NCBI GenBank assembly: GCA_023419055.1
Contig: JAEZYO010000274.1
Coordinates: forward strand, 1-20,974
DNA from: Pseudomonadota bacterium
GTDB lineage: Bacteria; Myxococcota; Polyangia; Polyangiales; Polyangiaceae
Length of the DNA: 20,974 nucleotides
Direction of reading: 5' to 3'
In this document: positions 1-8,198 of the stretch, in pieces
How positions within the stretch are numbered: the stretch's first letter is position 1
Layout: the number at the start of each line of letters is the position of its first letter
Position numbers and translations under genes: made by a program
The notes under the pieces: generated by a model
What the model saw: only the letters and a program-made list of their open reading frames with translations
What the model was told of the DNA's origin: nothing
Databases searched by the model: none

Positions 1-407
1 GCCTGCTGGTGCTCGACGGTGTGGACGGCGCGCTCGCGCGCCGCAAGGGGACGATGTCGGCTTTCGGGGCCCACTTCGACATGGAGGCAGACGCCTTCAC
101 CGTGCTCGTCGTCGTCTTCGAGCTCTGGCAGCGCGGAGCCTTCGAAGCGTGGATCCTCACGGCCGGGCTGCTGCGCTACCTGTACGTGATCTGCTGCGCG
201 CTCTTGCCGCCGGCCGCGGGAGAGATGCCGCGCTCGTTATTGGCGCGCTACGCGTTCTCGATACTCATGCTCGGTCTCGCGACCGGTCTCGCCTTCCCGT
301 CGCCGCTCGGCCTCGCAGGCGCCTTCGCCGGTACGCTCACCGTCACGCTCTCCTTCGCGCGCGCGTTCTACTTTTCCTACGCTCCGAGGTGGAGCCGCGG
401 GGCGTGA
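1..407 (+). CDS. CDP-alcohol phosphatidyltransferase family protein, 3' part
   Basis: This is the C-terminal part of a membrane enzyme that transfers a phosphatidyl or phospho-alcohol group from a CDP-alcohol. The gene enters from the left edge; the first complete codon is at 3. Directly after the edge the protein shows a complete family signature, DG-x2-AR-x8-G-x3-D-x3-D (bases 15-83), whose aspartates bind metal and the CDP-alcohol. Three to four hydrophobic segments follow, fitting the remaining transmembrane helices. The upstream helices and the start codon lie outside the window. The last 31 bases overlap, tail to tail, the end of the glycosyltransferase gene on the opposite strand. The exact alcohol substrate cannot be read from this fragment. 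The family call is firm. Confidence 0.88.
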   Translation, partial: LLVLDGVDGALARRKGTMSAFGAHFDMEADAFTVLVVVFELWQRGAFEAWILTAGLLRYLYVICCALLPPAAGEMPRSLLARYAFSILMLGLATGLAFPSPLGLAGAFAGTLTVTLSFARAFYFSYAPRWSRGA

Positions 408-1393
408 GCCAAGAGCTCCTCCGCCGCGTCGCTCCAGCCGCGGGGCGGACGCGCGTGCCGCCGCGCTCTTTCGATCCGCGCTGTCAGCTCTTCTCGATTC
501 CGGCACAGTAATAGGAAGGCGAGCGCGAGCTCGCTCTCGTTCGCGCAGAGCTCGCCGCCCGCCATTTCCGAGACGTGCGACGCGACGTTCCCGCCCGCGC
601 GCGCCGCGATGGGGACACCCAGCGTGCGCGCTTCTGCGAGCGCCATGCCGAAGGATTCCATGCGCGACGCGGAGATCAAGAGGTCGCTTTCGGCGATCCT
701 TCGGACGAGCTCGAGCGGGTCGACCGCTCCTGCGAAATGGATTCGCGCGTCGCCTCCCGCTGCGAGCGAGCAAGCGCTCGCATACTTCGGATCGAGGTTC
801 GGCGAACCGACGATCTCGAGCTCGAAAGCGTCGCTTCGCAGGGCGCTCCGCGAGAGCGCCGAGAGGAACGGTTCGACGCCTTTCCCTGGCGTCAGGTTCG
901 CGACGATGATGGCTCGGAGCGAGCCCGAGCGCGTGGCGGCAGCTGCTACGCCCGACGCCAGGGTGGCCGGCTCGACGACGACGCTCGGGCGCCCCCGGGA
1001 GTCGAAGCGCGAGAGCGTGCGCTGCATGAACGCGCTCGGCGCGACGAAGGCGTCGGCGGCGTCGAGCGCGAGTCGTTCGTCGTCGTCCAGATCGTCGAGC
1101 GAGAGCCCCTCGCCCTTCGAGACGAGGGACGGCAAGTAGTGGCCGAGCAAGGCGAGGGTGCACCGAGACCGGCTCACGTTCCCGAGCTCGGCGAGCGCGC
1201 GCAAGTAGAGCGTATCGACGAGATAGAGGCCGGGTACGCCGGCTGCGACGGAGCGCCGGGCCGACTCGGGATCGAGCCGGTCCACGAGCGCCCCCCGCGC
1301 CACGAGCGCCTTGACGATTTCTCGGTTGTAGAGCGTTCCACCGCTCACCGGCCCGTCGAGCGGTGGCGCGACGAACCAGAGCGTTCGCGTCAT
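377..1393 (-). CDS. Glycosyltransferase family 4 (GT-B fold) protein
   Basis: The 338-residue protein is a probable cytoplasmic retaining glycosyltransferase using a nucleotide sugar. Near the N terminus a Gly-rich loop (PVSGGTLYNR, about residues 15-24) matches the acceptor-side domain. The C-terminal domain starts near IIVANLTPGKG (162-172) and carries the GT4 donor site E246-SFGMALA-E254, the E-x7-E pattern that contacts the nucleotide sugar. The length is typical for a compact GT4 enzyme. It lies 9 bases downstream of the RibD-like gene on the same strand, so the two are probably one transcript. Its 3' end overlaps the CDP-alcohol phosphatidyltransferase gene by 31 bases in convergent orientation. 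The sugar and acceptor are unknown; the neighbour suggests a pteridine- or flavin-like acceptor, which is inference. Confidence 0.85.
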   Translation of the reverse strand: MTRTLWFVAPPLDGPVSGGTLYNREIVKALVARGALVDRLDPESARRSVAAGVPGLYLVDTLYLRALAELGNVSRSRCTLALLGHYLPSLVSKGEGLSLDDLDDDERLALDAADAFVAPSAFMQRTLSRFDSRGRPSVVVEPATLASGVAAAATRSGSLRAIIVANLTPGKGVEPFLSALSRSALRSDAFELEIVGSPNLDPKYASACSLAAGGDARIHFAGAVDPLELVRRIAESDLLISASRMESFGMALAEARTLGVPIAARAGGNVASHVSEMAGGELCANESELALAFLLLCRNREELTARIERARRHARPPRGWSDAAEELLAHAPRLHLGA

Positions 1394-1402
1394 TCGCGTC
1401 CC

Positions 1403-2308
1403 TCAGAGCGCGCAGTCGAACAGCACGTCGTTCCCGAGGTGGAAGCGGCGTGTGCGAGGCCTGAGCGCCTGGTCGAGGTCGTCGACCTCCGGCAACGAGA
1501 TGCCTGGACGGCCACGGCCGACGAAGATCGACCCGATGGTGACGTGGAGCCGATCCAGCGCTCGGACCTCGAGGAAGCGCGAGACCGTCACGCCACCGCC
1601 CTCGATGAACAAGCGCTTCAAACCGCGCCGCGCGAGGCACTCCACGATCGCCGGAGGCGCGAGCACCGTCGAGTCGGAGTCGATTTCGACGATCTCGGCC
1701 GACCCGAGGCGCTTGCCTGCGGCGCGACCTCGAGTACAAAGGACGATGGTCCGAACCTCGTCGTCGCGGAAGAGCTCGCGCTCTTCGGGTAAGCGAAGGC
1801 CAGGATCGATCACCACGCGGGCCGGGTTGGGACCCGAGACCAGCCGGGTCGTGAGCTTCGGATCATCGTGCTCCACCGTGCCGGCTCCGACGATCACGGC
1901 GTCCGAGAGCGCGCGCAAGCAGTGCAGGTGGCGGATGTTTTCAGGCCCGGTCACGTAGCGCGAGGCGCCGGTTCCGGTCGCGATTTGACCGTCGAGGCTC
2001 TGCCCCACGTGCGCGAAGACGCAAGCGACGCTCCTTTCCCCGATGCAGAGGGGCAGGTAGAGCTCGAGCATCTGGGCGGCGGCGGGCGTGACGGCGTGGC
2101 TCGGCGCAAGCTCGAGGTCGCGTTCCGGATCGACGGAAACCCAGCCCTGCTCGAAGCTCGTTTGCTCGACCCGGCCCGCGGAGTCGAGTCGCAAACCGCA
2201 GCGCTGCGTCACGGGCCGACCGAGGCTCGCGAGCTCCGACAAGCGGAGGAGGAGCGACCAGGCCCTCGTCTCGTCTAAAAGACCCTGCTGCGGAGCGGAC
2301 AGCGACAT
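1403..2308 (-). CDS. RibD C-terminal (pyrimidine/dihydrofolate reductase-like) protein
   Basis: This 301-residue protein belongs to the RibD C-terminal reductase superfamily, which uses NADPH on riboflavin precursors or pterin-like substrates. Residues 97-300 form the domain: SLDGQIAT (104-111), VTGPEN (119-124), GAGTVEHDDP (141-150), the nucleotide-binding EGGG (236-239) and GRGRPGI (264-270). The first 90 residues are not a deaminase domain; they resemble the lead segment of stand-alone 'RibD family' proteins, so this is not a bifunctional RibD. The ATG start is supported by a promoter about 15 bases upstream. It is the first gene of a two-gene leftward operon with the glycosyltransferase. 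The precise substrate is not known. Confidence 0.85.
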   Translation of the reverse strand: MSLSAPQQGLLDETRAWSLLLRLSELASLGRPVTQRCGLRLDSAGRVEQTSFEQGWVSVDPERDLELAPSHAVTPAAAQMLELYLPLCIGERSVACVFAHVGQSLDGQIATGTGASRYVTGPENIRHLHCLRALSDAVIVGAGTVEHDDPKLTTRLVSGPNPARVVIDPGLRLPEERELFRDDEVRTIVLCTRGRAAGKRLGSAEIVEIDSDSTVLAPPAIVECLARRGLKRLFIEGGGVTVSRFLEVRALDRLHVTIGSIFVGRGRPGISLPEVDDLDQALRPRTRRFHLGNDVLFDCAL

Positions 2309-2322
2309 CGGTCGAGACGAGC

Positions 2323-2351
2323 CTCATACCACCGGATTCACTTCGAGTCAG
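2323..2351 (-). promoter_or_regulatory. Promoter of the RibD-like/glycosyltransferase operon
   Basis: On the minus strand a -35-like CTGACT (2346-2351) is followed after 17 bases by TATGAG (2323-2328), preceded by the extended TG-g dinucleotide. The ATG lies 14 bases further on, so the untranslated leader would be short. No Shine-Dalgarno sequence is seen. Confidence 0.45.
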
Positions 2352-2376
2352 TCGCGAGCCGGTGCGGATTCCTCTG

Positions 2377-2382
2377 TATACT
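2377..2382 (+). promoter_or_regulatory. Candidate -10 element of the sulfatase-like/phoD operon
   Basis: TATACT lies 12 bases before the ATG at 2395, with no Shine-Dalgarno sequence between them. If used, transcription would start only a few bases before the ATG. This argues against the alternative upstream GTG start at 2362, whose codons would run through this element. No good -35 hexamer is visible. Confidence 0.4.
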
Positions 2383-2394
2383 CGGCCGCTCGGC

Positions 2395-4131
2395 ATGAAG
2401 TCCGCCGAAACCGACGAAGCTCCCCCGAGGAGCGCAGAATCGAGCACTGCTGTATCCGAGCAGGAGGAGCCCGCGCACCCTTGCGCACCCGCTGCTCGCG
2501 CTCTTCTTTCGCGCGCCCGACCCACGCTGCTCTTTCTGCTCGCGTGGGCGTTCATCGACGCGATGCTGAACGTTCGCTACCCCGTGGAGGAACCCGCGCT
2601 CTGGTACCTGGTCCCCACGGCGGACGTGATGGTGCTCTTCGGCTTCTTCGCCCTCCTGGGTTGGGGCGGCGCGAAGGTTCCGGCCTGGGGCCGCGGCGTT
2701 CTGGTGGCGCTCGTGCTGCTGGTTCGCCTGGTGCGGCTCGGTGACGGCATTCAGGAGCACTATTTCGAGCAGCCGTTCAACCTCTACACCGATCTCCCGA
2801 TGACGCTCGAGCTCATGCGGTTCGGCCTCTCGACGCTCGGCGGCTTCCGCTTCGCGGGCGTGCTGCTCGGCGTACTCGCGCTGCTCGCCGGGACGAGCTA
2901 CGCGGTCTACCGGGCGCTCCAACACATGGAGCGCTACCTGTCCGAGCCTCGTCACGTTGCGGGGGTCGCGGCGCTCGGCGCGGTGGTGTTCGTCGCGGGT
3001 GCCCAGGTGGAGCACGAGCCGCACGCGCAGAAGCTCTTCGACCACGGGTTCGGGACCAGCGCCTTCAAGCGTTTGCGCTACGAAGCGACGTTCACCATCA
3101 ACGTGCACGGAGAAAGCGGCGCCTATGCGCGGCGCATCACGGCGGCGGAGCAGGCGGTCGAAAGCGCGCCTCACGATCTCGCGTCGTTGCGCGGTCGGAA
3201 CGTGCACCTCATCCTCGTGGAGTCGTACGGGGAAGCGGTGTTCGCGCGCGAGTCGTTCGCGCGCGCGATGACTCCGGTCATCGAACGCTACGACATCGAG
3301 CTCGGCCAGAAGGGGTTCGGCATGGTCTCCGGCCTGCTCGACTCACCGACCTACGGTGGCCGCTCATGGCTCGCGCACGCGACGCTCGGCACGGGGGTCA
3401 AGGTCCAGAACCAACTACAGTACGAAATCGTTTGCGTGCGGGCGCCAAAGACGCTCGCGCGCTACTTCAAGCAAGCCGGGTATCGGACCGTGCTCGCTCA
3501 GCCCGGTACCACTCGCGCCTGGCCGAAGGGCGAGTTCTATGGCTTCGATCAGAAGTACTACCTCTGGAACTTCGATTACCAGGGGCCCCCCTTCTCGTGG
3601 GCCACGATGCCGGACGAGTACGTGCTCGACTTCTTGGGAAGGAAAGAGCTCGTCACGCCGTCCAAGCAACCGCTCTTCATCCAGTACACGCTGGTCTCGA
3701 GCCACGCTCCCTGGAGCGACGTCCCGCTGCCTGTTCCGGATCCGAAGCTCATCGGCAACGGCGCGCTCTATCACGAGCTGCCGCGCCTCACCTTCCCGGT
3801 CGAGTGGCCCCATTTCGAGAACGCGTCGGAGCCCTACATCACCTCCATCCTCTACGACTTCGAGGTGATCCGCCGCTTCATCACGACCTACGTTCAGGAT
3901 GACGCGCTCGTGATCGTGCTCGGCGATCACCAGCCCGTGAAAGAAGTCACCGAGGGCGCTCCCTCTCACGGTGTCCCGGTTCATGTCTTCAGCCGCGACA
4001 AGGAGCTACTGGCTCCCTTTGCGCGGCGCGGCTACGTACCGGGAATGCGTCCCTCGCTCGGAGCTCCGCGCGCCGGCCTGGAGACCTTCATGGCGAGCCT
4101 GCTTTCCGACTTTTCCCAGAAGAAACCATGA
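2395..4131 (+). CDS. LtaS/sulfatase-like membrane phosphotransferase or hydrolase
   Basis: The 578-residue protein has about five transmembrane segments (roughly residues 42-58, 69-89, 100-114, 151-172, 187-204), then a periplasmic domain of the sulfatase/alkaline-phosphatase superfamily. This matches the layout of LtaS and phosphoglycerol transferases. Metal-site candidates are visible: E276 in VESYGE, D511-H512 in GDHQP, and the nucleophile position at S324 in YGGRSW, where LtaS has Thr. SSHAPW (435-440) is a further conserved stretch. The start is ATG 2395; an in-frame GTG at 2362 would add 11 residues but overlaps a -10-like element. The stop overlaps the ATG of phoD by 4 bases (ATGA), so the pair is probably co-translated. 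Likely role: adding or removing phospho-alcohol groups on an envelope glycan or lipid. The substrate is unknown. Confidence 0.82.
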   Translation: MKSAETDEAPPRSAESSTAVSEQEEPAHPCAPAARALLSRARPTLLFLLAWAFIDAMLNVRYPVEEPALWYLVPTADVMVLFGFFALLGWGGAKVPAWGRGVLVALVLLVRLVRLGDGIQEHYFEQPFNLYTDLPMTLELMRFGLSTLGGFRFAGVLLGVLALLAGTSYAVYRALQHMERYLSEPRHVAGVAALGAVVFVAGAQVEHEPHAQKLFDHGFGTSAFKRLRYEATFTINVHGESGAYARRITAAEQAVESAPHDLASLRGRNVHLILVESYGEAVFARESFARAMTPVIERYDIELGQKGFGMVSGLLDSPTYGGRSWLAHATLGTGVKVQNQLQYEIVCVRAPKTLARYFKQAGYRTVLAQPGTTRAWPKGEFYGFDQKYYLWNFDYQGPPFSWATMPDEYVLDFLGRKELVTPSKQPLFIQYTLVSSHAPWSDVPLPVPDPKLIGNGALYHELPRLTFPVEWPHFENASEPYITSILYDFEVIRRFITTYVQDDALVIVLGDHQPVKEVTEGAPSHGVPVHVFSRDKELLAPFARRGYVPGMRPSLGAPRAGLETFMASLLSDFSQKKP

Positions 4132-5726
4132 GCACCCGGCGACAATTTCTCACCGCGAGCGGTACGCTCGCCATCGGCCCGCTGTTCACCGCGTGTGGGG
4201 ACGGCGAGTCCACCAGCACGGAGGTGTCCGGGCGAGTCTTTCGCCACGGCGTCGCGAGCGGCGATCCGCTCACCGATGCGGTCGTGATCTGGACGCGGGT
4301 CACGTCCGAGGACGACTCCCCCGTGACCGTCGAGTGGGAGATGGCGACGGACGCGGAGCTGTCGGACGTCGTGGCCGCCGGGGAGCTCGACGCCGAGCCG
4401 TCGCGCGACTTCACCGTGAAGATCGACGTCACCGGTCTCGAGCCGGGGACGACCTACTACTTTCGATTTCGCGCCCTGGGACAGTCCTCGCCGCTCGGTC
4501 GGACGCGGACGATCTCCGCGAGTGCAGAGCGCCTGCGCGCGGCCGTGGTGTCCTGCGCGAACTACCCGTTCGGCTTCTTCAACGTCTACGCTCGGATCGC
4601 GGCGCGCGCGGATCTGGATCTCGTGATCCACCTCGGCGACTATTTTTACGAGTACGCGGAGGGCGTCTACGGGCCGGGCGCGGCGATCGGGCGGGCGAGC
4701 GTCCCCGAGCACGAGACGACTACCCTCGAGGATTATCGCGCCCGTCACGCGCACTACAAGGGCGATCCGGACTTGCAAGCCGTGCACCAGCAGCACCCCT
4801 TCGTGCCGGTCTGGGACGACCACGAGGTGGCGAACGACGCATGGAAGGAGGGCGCTCAGAACCACGACGCCAGCGAGGGCGACTACCTCGATCGCAAGCG
4901 CGCGGCGCAGCGAGCGTATTTCGAGTGGATGCCGATCCGAGAGCTCGACGGCGAAGCGCGCGTCTATCGGAGCTTTCGCTTCGGCGACCTGGCGGACCTC
5001 TTGATGCTCGACACGCGACACGACGGCCGCGGCCGTCCGGCGGACGACGCGTGTGATCTCGCGGATCTCGCGTCCGAAGAGCGGAGCTTGCTCGGCAGCG
5101 AACAAGAGCGCTGGTTCGAAGACGAGCTCGTCGCCTCGCAGGAACGAGGCACGCGCTGGCGCCTGGTAGGTCAACAGGTGATGGTGGCGCAGCTGATGAA
5201 CCCGGCCTCGAGCGACCCGTGCGCGCTCAACGTGGACGGGTGGGACGGCTACGCCGCGAGCCGCGAGCGCTTCTTCGACGCGATCACGGAGAACGAGCTC
5301 GACAACGTGGTGGTCCTCACGGGCGACATCCACTCGAGCTTCGCCTGCGAGCTCGCGCGCGATCCCTTCGATCCGGAGAGCTACGACCCCGCGACGGGAG
5401 CGGGCAGCCTCGCCGTGGAGCTCGTCACCCCCGCCGTCACCTCACCGAGCATCGAAGATCTCGACACGGCGACTACGCTGGGCCAGGTGATCTCGCAGTC
5501 GAGCCCGCACCTCAAGTTCGTGGATCTGTTCCACCGCGGGTACTTGCTGCTCGACGTCACGCCCGAGCGCCTGCGAGCGGAGTGGTACCACGTCGATACG
5601 ATCGCCGCGCCGAGCGCCGCGGAGTCGCTCGCGCGCGCCTTCGAGGTCCAGAGCGGCAGAGCGACGCTCGTCGAAGTCGAAGGCGCCGCCGAGGCGCGCG
5701 ACGACGCGCCCGAGCTCGCTCCCTGA
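4128..5726 (+). CDS. phoD: PhoD-family alkaline phosphatase/phosphodiesterase
   Basis: The 532-residue protein is a secreted metallophosphoesterase of the PhoD family. The N terminus has a twin-arginine signal (TRRQFLT, R4-R5) followed by a hydrophobic stretch and a possible lipobox ending at C23, so it may be a Tat-exported lipoprotein. An N-terminal Fn3-like PhoD domain (about 35-130) precedes the catalytic domain. Conserved residues are C143/N145 (SCANYPFG), D171 and Y174 (GDYFYEY), D230-D231-H232 and N236 (WDDHEVAND), and D400/H402 (TGDIHSS). These are the Fe/Ca ligands and active-site residues of the family. Known PhoD enzymes cleave phosphate mono- and diesters, including teichoic-acid polymers. 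It is coupled by a 4-base overlap to the LtaS-like gene, which suggests the two act on the same phosphodiester polymer or lipid (inference). I see no Pho box. Confidence 0.92.
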   Translation: MSTRRQFLTASGTLAIGPLFTACGDGESTSTEVSGRVFRHGVASGDPLTDAVVIWTRVTSEDDSPVTVEWEMATDAELSDVVAAGELDAEPSRDFTVKIDVTGLEPGTTYYFRFRALGQSSPLGRTRTISASAERLRAAVVSCANYPFGFFNVYARIAARADLDLVIHLGDYFYEYAEGVYGPGAAIGRASVPEHETTTLEDYRARHAHYKGDPDLQAVHQQHPFVPVWDDHEVANDAWKEGAQNHDASEGDYLDRKRAAQRAYFEWMPIRELDGEARVYRSFRFGDLADLLMLDTRHDGRGRPADDACDLADLASEERSLLGSEQERWFEDELVASQERGTRWRLVGQQVMVAQLMNPASSDPCALNVDGWDGYAASRERFFDAITENELDNVVVLTGDIHSSFACELARDPFDPESYDPATGAGSLAVELVTPAVTSPSIEDLDTATTLGQVISQSSPHLKFVDLFHRGYLLLDVTPERLRAEWYHVDTIAAPSAAESLARAFEVQSGRATLVEVEGAAEARDDAPELAP

Positions 5727-5740
5727 CTCGCATGTCGCAC

Positions 5741-5761
5741 GACGGCTCGAACCGAACCGTC
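5741..5761. terminator. Hairpin between convergent genes
   Basis: GACGG and CCGTC flank a TCG/CGA inner stem with one mismatch and a 3-base loop, in the 33-base gap between phoD (+) and the DUF1254 gene (-), touching the latter's stop codon. It could act on both strands. There is no T-tract. Confidence 0.4.
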
Positions 5762-7064
5762 ACGCTAGCGGAGTGAGCGCGGGCATCTTCCATTCGCCGC
5801 GGATCACGGCGTCGCCGGGGCCGTACAGGCGCGCGACGACGTGATAGGGGCCGCGCGGCGCGGGTAGCCAGTTGTTCTCGCGCTCCTTGCCCGGTGACTC
5901 GTGCCCCAGGTAGAGCGTGAGGCTCCCGTCGGAGTCGTAGACCAGGTTCGGCGTGCGATCTCCGATGGAGTAGCGGGCAAGTGGATTCGCGTACAGAAAA
6001 CGCTCCGCGTCGTAGAGCGTGATCGACCAGAAGAACTTCGCGGGTGGAAGCTTGCCCTTCGGAAAGCGCAGCGTCGAGAGCGCGCGCCCGTCGCCGGTCG
6101 TTCCAGAGTAGTAGGCCTCTTCGACGGCGTTGCCGTAGAGACCCATCGCGGCGGCGACGTCGCGCTTGAGGTAGTCCTGTCCCAGGAACTCTCGAGTCCC
6201 GAAGAGACCTCTCGAGCTCTTGGTCGCGGCGACGCGCGCCTTGATCACGGACTCGGCGTCCCTCACCCCTGCGGCGATCGAGGCCAGGAGCCGCGGATCC
6301 AAGCGCTCGGCGTCGAAGGGCGCGCCGGGGGCGACGCCGATGCGCTCGAAGCGCTTTCGTAGCGCGACCTCGCTCGGATGAGGAGGGTCCGCGAGGGTGA
6401 GCAAGAAGTTCAGGTAGCCGATGAAATCGTGGGTGCGCGCGCGAACGGGGTCGTAGGGCGGGAACGACAGCTTCGGCGCAGGTGGAGGCGCAGCCCGACC
6501 CTGATAGGCGCTGAGCGGCTGAAGGCGATAGCGCTCCTGCAGCATCTTGAGCGTCTCCACATCGTCGGGCCCGTCGAGCTCGGTGCGTCCGAGCACGCCG
6601 ACGACGTCGGTCTCGGCGTGAAATACCTTATTGAACGCGTGCCCTGGTTCGGCGCGGTAGCTCGGGCCGGCGATCAGGTAGTCACCCGCGTCGAACCCCG
6701 TGGAGCGCACTCCGACGTAGCCGACGATGTAGGTGAACAGATCGACGAGCTGGAAGACGTAGTAGCGGTCGTGCGGCACCGCGGGCACGCGCAGCACCAT
6801 CGGCTCGGCGCGTAAGTCGAGCCAGGCGAGCGAGTACGGCGTGTCGTTGTTCGGCGTGACGATGTCGCGGTTCGCCGGCGTGAACGGCTCCGAGTAGTGT
6901 CGAAAGACGTTGAACCCACCAAGGTACTCCCTGGCGGACGGGTCGACGGCCTGCCGGTACCAGGTATCGTAACTCCGCAGCATGGCGAAAGCGTAGAGGT
7001 AGGCGTCCCTGGCGATCGCTCTGGCTTCGCTCGCCCCGACCGCCGCGGTCTGCTCGGTTTGCAC
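5760..7064 (-). CDS. DUF1254/DUF1214 domain protein
   Basis: The 434-residue protein has the two-domain architecture of a widespread bacterial family of unknown biochemical role. The DUF1254 domain (about residues 20-165) includes NNDTPYSLAWLDL (72-84). The DUF1214 domain (about 320-430) includes FWSITLYD (345-352), the NPLARYSI block and NNWLPAP (397-403). The GTG at 7064 is chosen because GGAGGGA (7071-7077) sits 6 bases before it and no conserved sequence lies upstream. An in-frame ATG at 7121 would add 19 residues with no signal-peptide character and is the alternative. No obvious export signal is seen, although many relatives are exported. It stands alone, divergent from the TPR gene and convergent with phoD. 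Function is unknown. Confidence 0.85.
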   Translation of the reverse strand: MQTEQTAAVGASEARAIARDAYLYAFAMLRSYDTWYRQAVDPSAREYLGGFNVFRHYSEPFTPANRDIVTPNNDTPYSLAWLDLRAEPMVLRVPAVPHDRYYVFQLVDLFTYIVGYVGVRSTGFDAGDYLIAGPSYRAEPGHAFNKVFHAETDVVGVLGRTELDGPDDVETLKMLQERYRLQPLSAYQGRAAPPPAPKLSFPPYDPVRARTHDFIGYLNFLLTLADPPHPSEVALRKRFERIGVAPGAPFDAERLDPRLLASIAAGVRDAESVIKARVAATKSSRGLFGTREFLGQDYLKRDVAAAMGLYGNAVEEAYYSGTTGDGRALSTLRFPKGKLPPAKFFWSITLYDAERFLYANPLARYSIGDRTPNLVYDSDGSLTLYLGHESPGKERENNWLPAPRGPYHVVARLYGPGDAVIRGEWKMPALTPLA

Positions 7065-7070
7065 GCGACT

Positions 7071-7112
7071 TCCCTCCGAGAGACAGGGTAGGCACGCGCC
7101 CGGCGTGTACAA
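7071..7112 (-). promoter_or_regulatory. Promoter and strong Shine-Dalgarno of the DUF1254 gene
   Basis: On the minus strand a weak -35 TTGTAC (7107-7112), a 16-base spacer and TACCCT (7085-7090) are followed by GGAGGGA (7071-7077) and GTG at 7064. The Shine-Dalgarno spacing is what decides the start. The hexamers themselves match consensus poorly. Confidence 0.4.
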
Positions 7113-7148
7113 GGAGGGCATCCTGCCTCGCCTTGGACTGGAGGGAGC

Positions 7149-7157
7149 TGTTACGTT
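7149..7157 (+). promoter_or_regulatory. Extended -10 of the TPR-like gene
   Basis: TG-t-TACGTT ends 15 bases before the ATG at 7173. No Shine-Dalgarno lies in between, so a very short leader is predicted. Confidence 0.4.
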
Positions 7158-7172
7158 CGTGGACCGCGCGCG

Positions 7173-8189
7173 ATGTCTTGGTCGGAGGTCCTTTACGGAG
7201 CGGTCGGGGTCATCGTCTTCTTCGGCGCGACTCGCGGAGGCCCCGCAGAGCTCTACTCGCTCGGCGGGGACCTGCTACGAAAGCGGTGGACGCGCTCCGC
7301 GCTCTGGATCGGTCGCCTGCTCGCTGCCGTACCCGTGCCCGGCTACCAGGTGCGTGGATGGCTCCTGCTCATCGACTCGTACCGGGCGCGAGGGAGCGCC
7401 GGGCGCGCCGCGAAGGTCGCCACGAAATTCCTAGAGTACCTGTCCACCACCTTCGAGGAGTGCCAATGGCATTGGCTGAACTCCGTGATCGACGCGCTCG
7501 TGAGCGCCGGTCGGTATCGAGAAGCCGTAGCGGCTCAGGCTCGCTGGTCGGCGCGGGGGCGGCGCTCCGGGCGAGACAGTGACCCAGTGAGCTACGCCTT
7601 CACCCAGATCAACCGCGCGGAGGCGTTCTTCGAGCTCGGCGAGTCGGCAGAGGCGCTTTCGCTCCTCGAGCACGCGAGGCCGCTCGCCGAACCTGACGCT
7701 GTCGCTCGGAATGGGCTCCTCTGTCTCGAAGCCTGGATCTCGATCCACGAAGGTGAGCTCGAGCGCGCTCGAGATCGCTTGGCGCGAGTCGACGTCGCGG
7801 CGCTTTCGCCGGTCTACGCCGCGGAGGTGCACTACACGTGGGCAGCGTACGAGCGAGAGGCGAAGGATCTGGAGCACGCGCTCCAACACGCCGAACGCGG
7901 CCTACAGAGCTCGGTCCGACCCTCGAGCGAGCGCAACGGGCTCTTCATGATCGCGAGCATCGAGGCGCTGCGCGGGAACCACGCGCGAGCCAAGGAGCAT
8001 TTCGAGCGCGCCGTTGGGCATCACTATCGGGGTCAAGGCGCGGACGGGCTCTTTCGCTACGCCGAGTTCCTCGAGAGGACGGAGGGGGCGCACGCCGCGG
8101 AGCCGGTCTATGGGCTCTTGATCGAGCGAGACGGCGAGAGCGCGCTCGCGACGCACGCCCGCCGTCGGATCTCGAAGCTCGCTGCCTAG
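7173..8189 (+). CDS. TPR-like repeat protein with N-terminal membrane segment
   Basis: The 338-residue protein starts with one hydrophobic segment (about residues 6-20) that could anchor it, then a run of helical repeats rich in Ala, Leu, Glu and Arg. TPR-like helix pairs are visible around 143-175 (NRAEAFFELGESAEALSLLEHA), 181-206, 216-246 and 255-283 (EALRGNHARAKEHFERAV). Such repeats normally bind other proteins. No catalytic motif is seen. It has a short leader with an extended -10 element and ends 9 bases from the convergent nrdB stop. I do not recognise a specific family. A structural or scaffold role is all that can be suggested. Confidence 0.75.
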   Translation: MSWSEVLYGAVGVIVFFGATRGGPAELYSLGGDLLRKRWTRSALWIGRLLAAVPVPGYQVRGWLLLIDSYRARGSAGRAAKVATKFLEYLSTTFEECQWHWLNSVIDALVSAGRYREAVAAQARWSARGRRSGRDSDPVSYAFTQINRAEAFFELGESAEALSLLEHARPLAEPDAVARNGLLCLEAWISIHEGELERARDRLARVDVAALSPVYAAEVHYTWAAYEREAKDLEHALQHAERGLQSSVRPSSERNGLFMIASIEALRGNHARAKEHFERAVGHHYRGQGADGLFRYAEFLERTEGAHAAEPVYGLLIERDGESALATHARRRISKLAA

Positions 8190-8198
8190 GCGCGATCC

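Noticed and set aside
237..1739. 500-codon open frame on the minus strand
   Set aside because: It is extremely Arg-rich, has no domain, and crosses the RibD-like and glycosyltransferase genes in another frame. It is a high-GC shadow.
2362..2394. GTG start eleven codons earlier for the sulfatase-like gene
   Set aside because: Those codons contain the TATACT element and show no coding character. ATG 2395 is preferred, though not proven.
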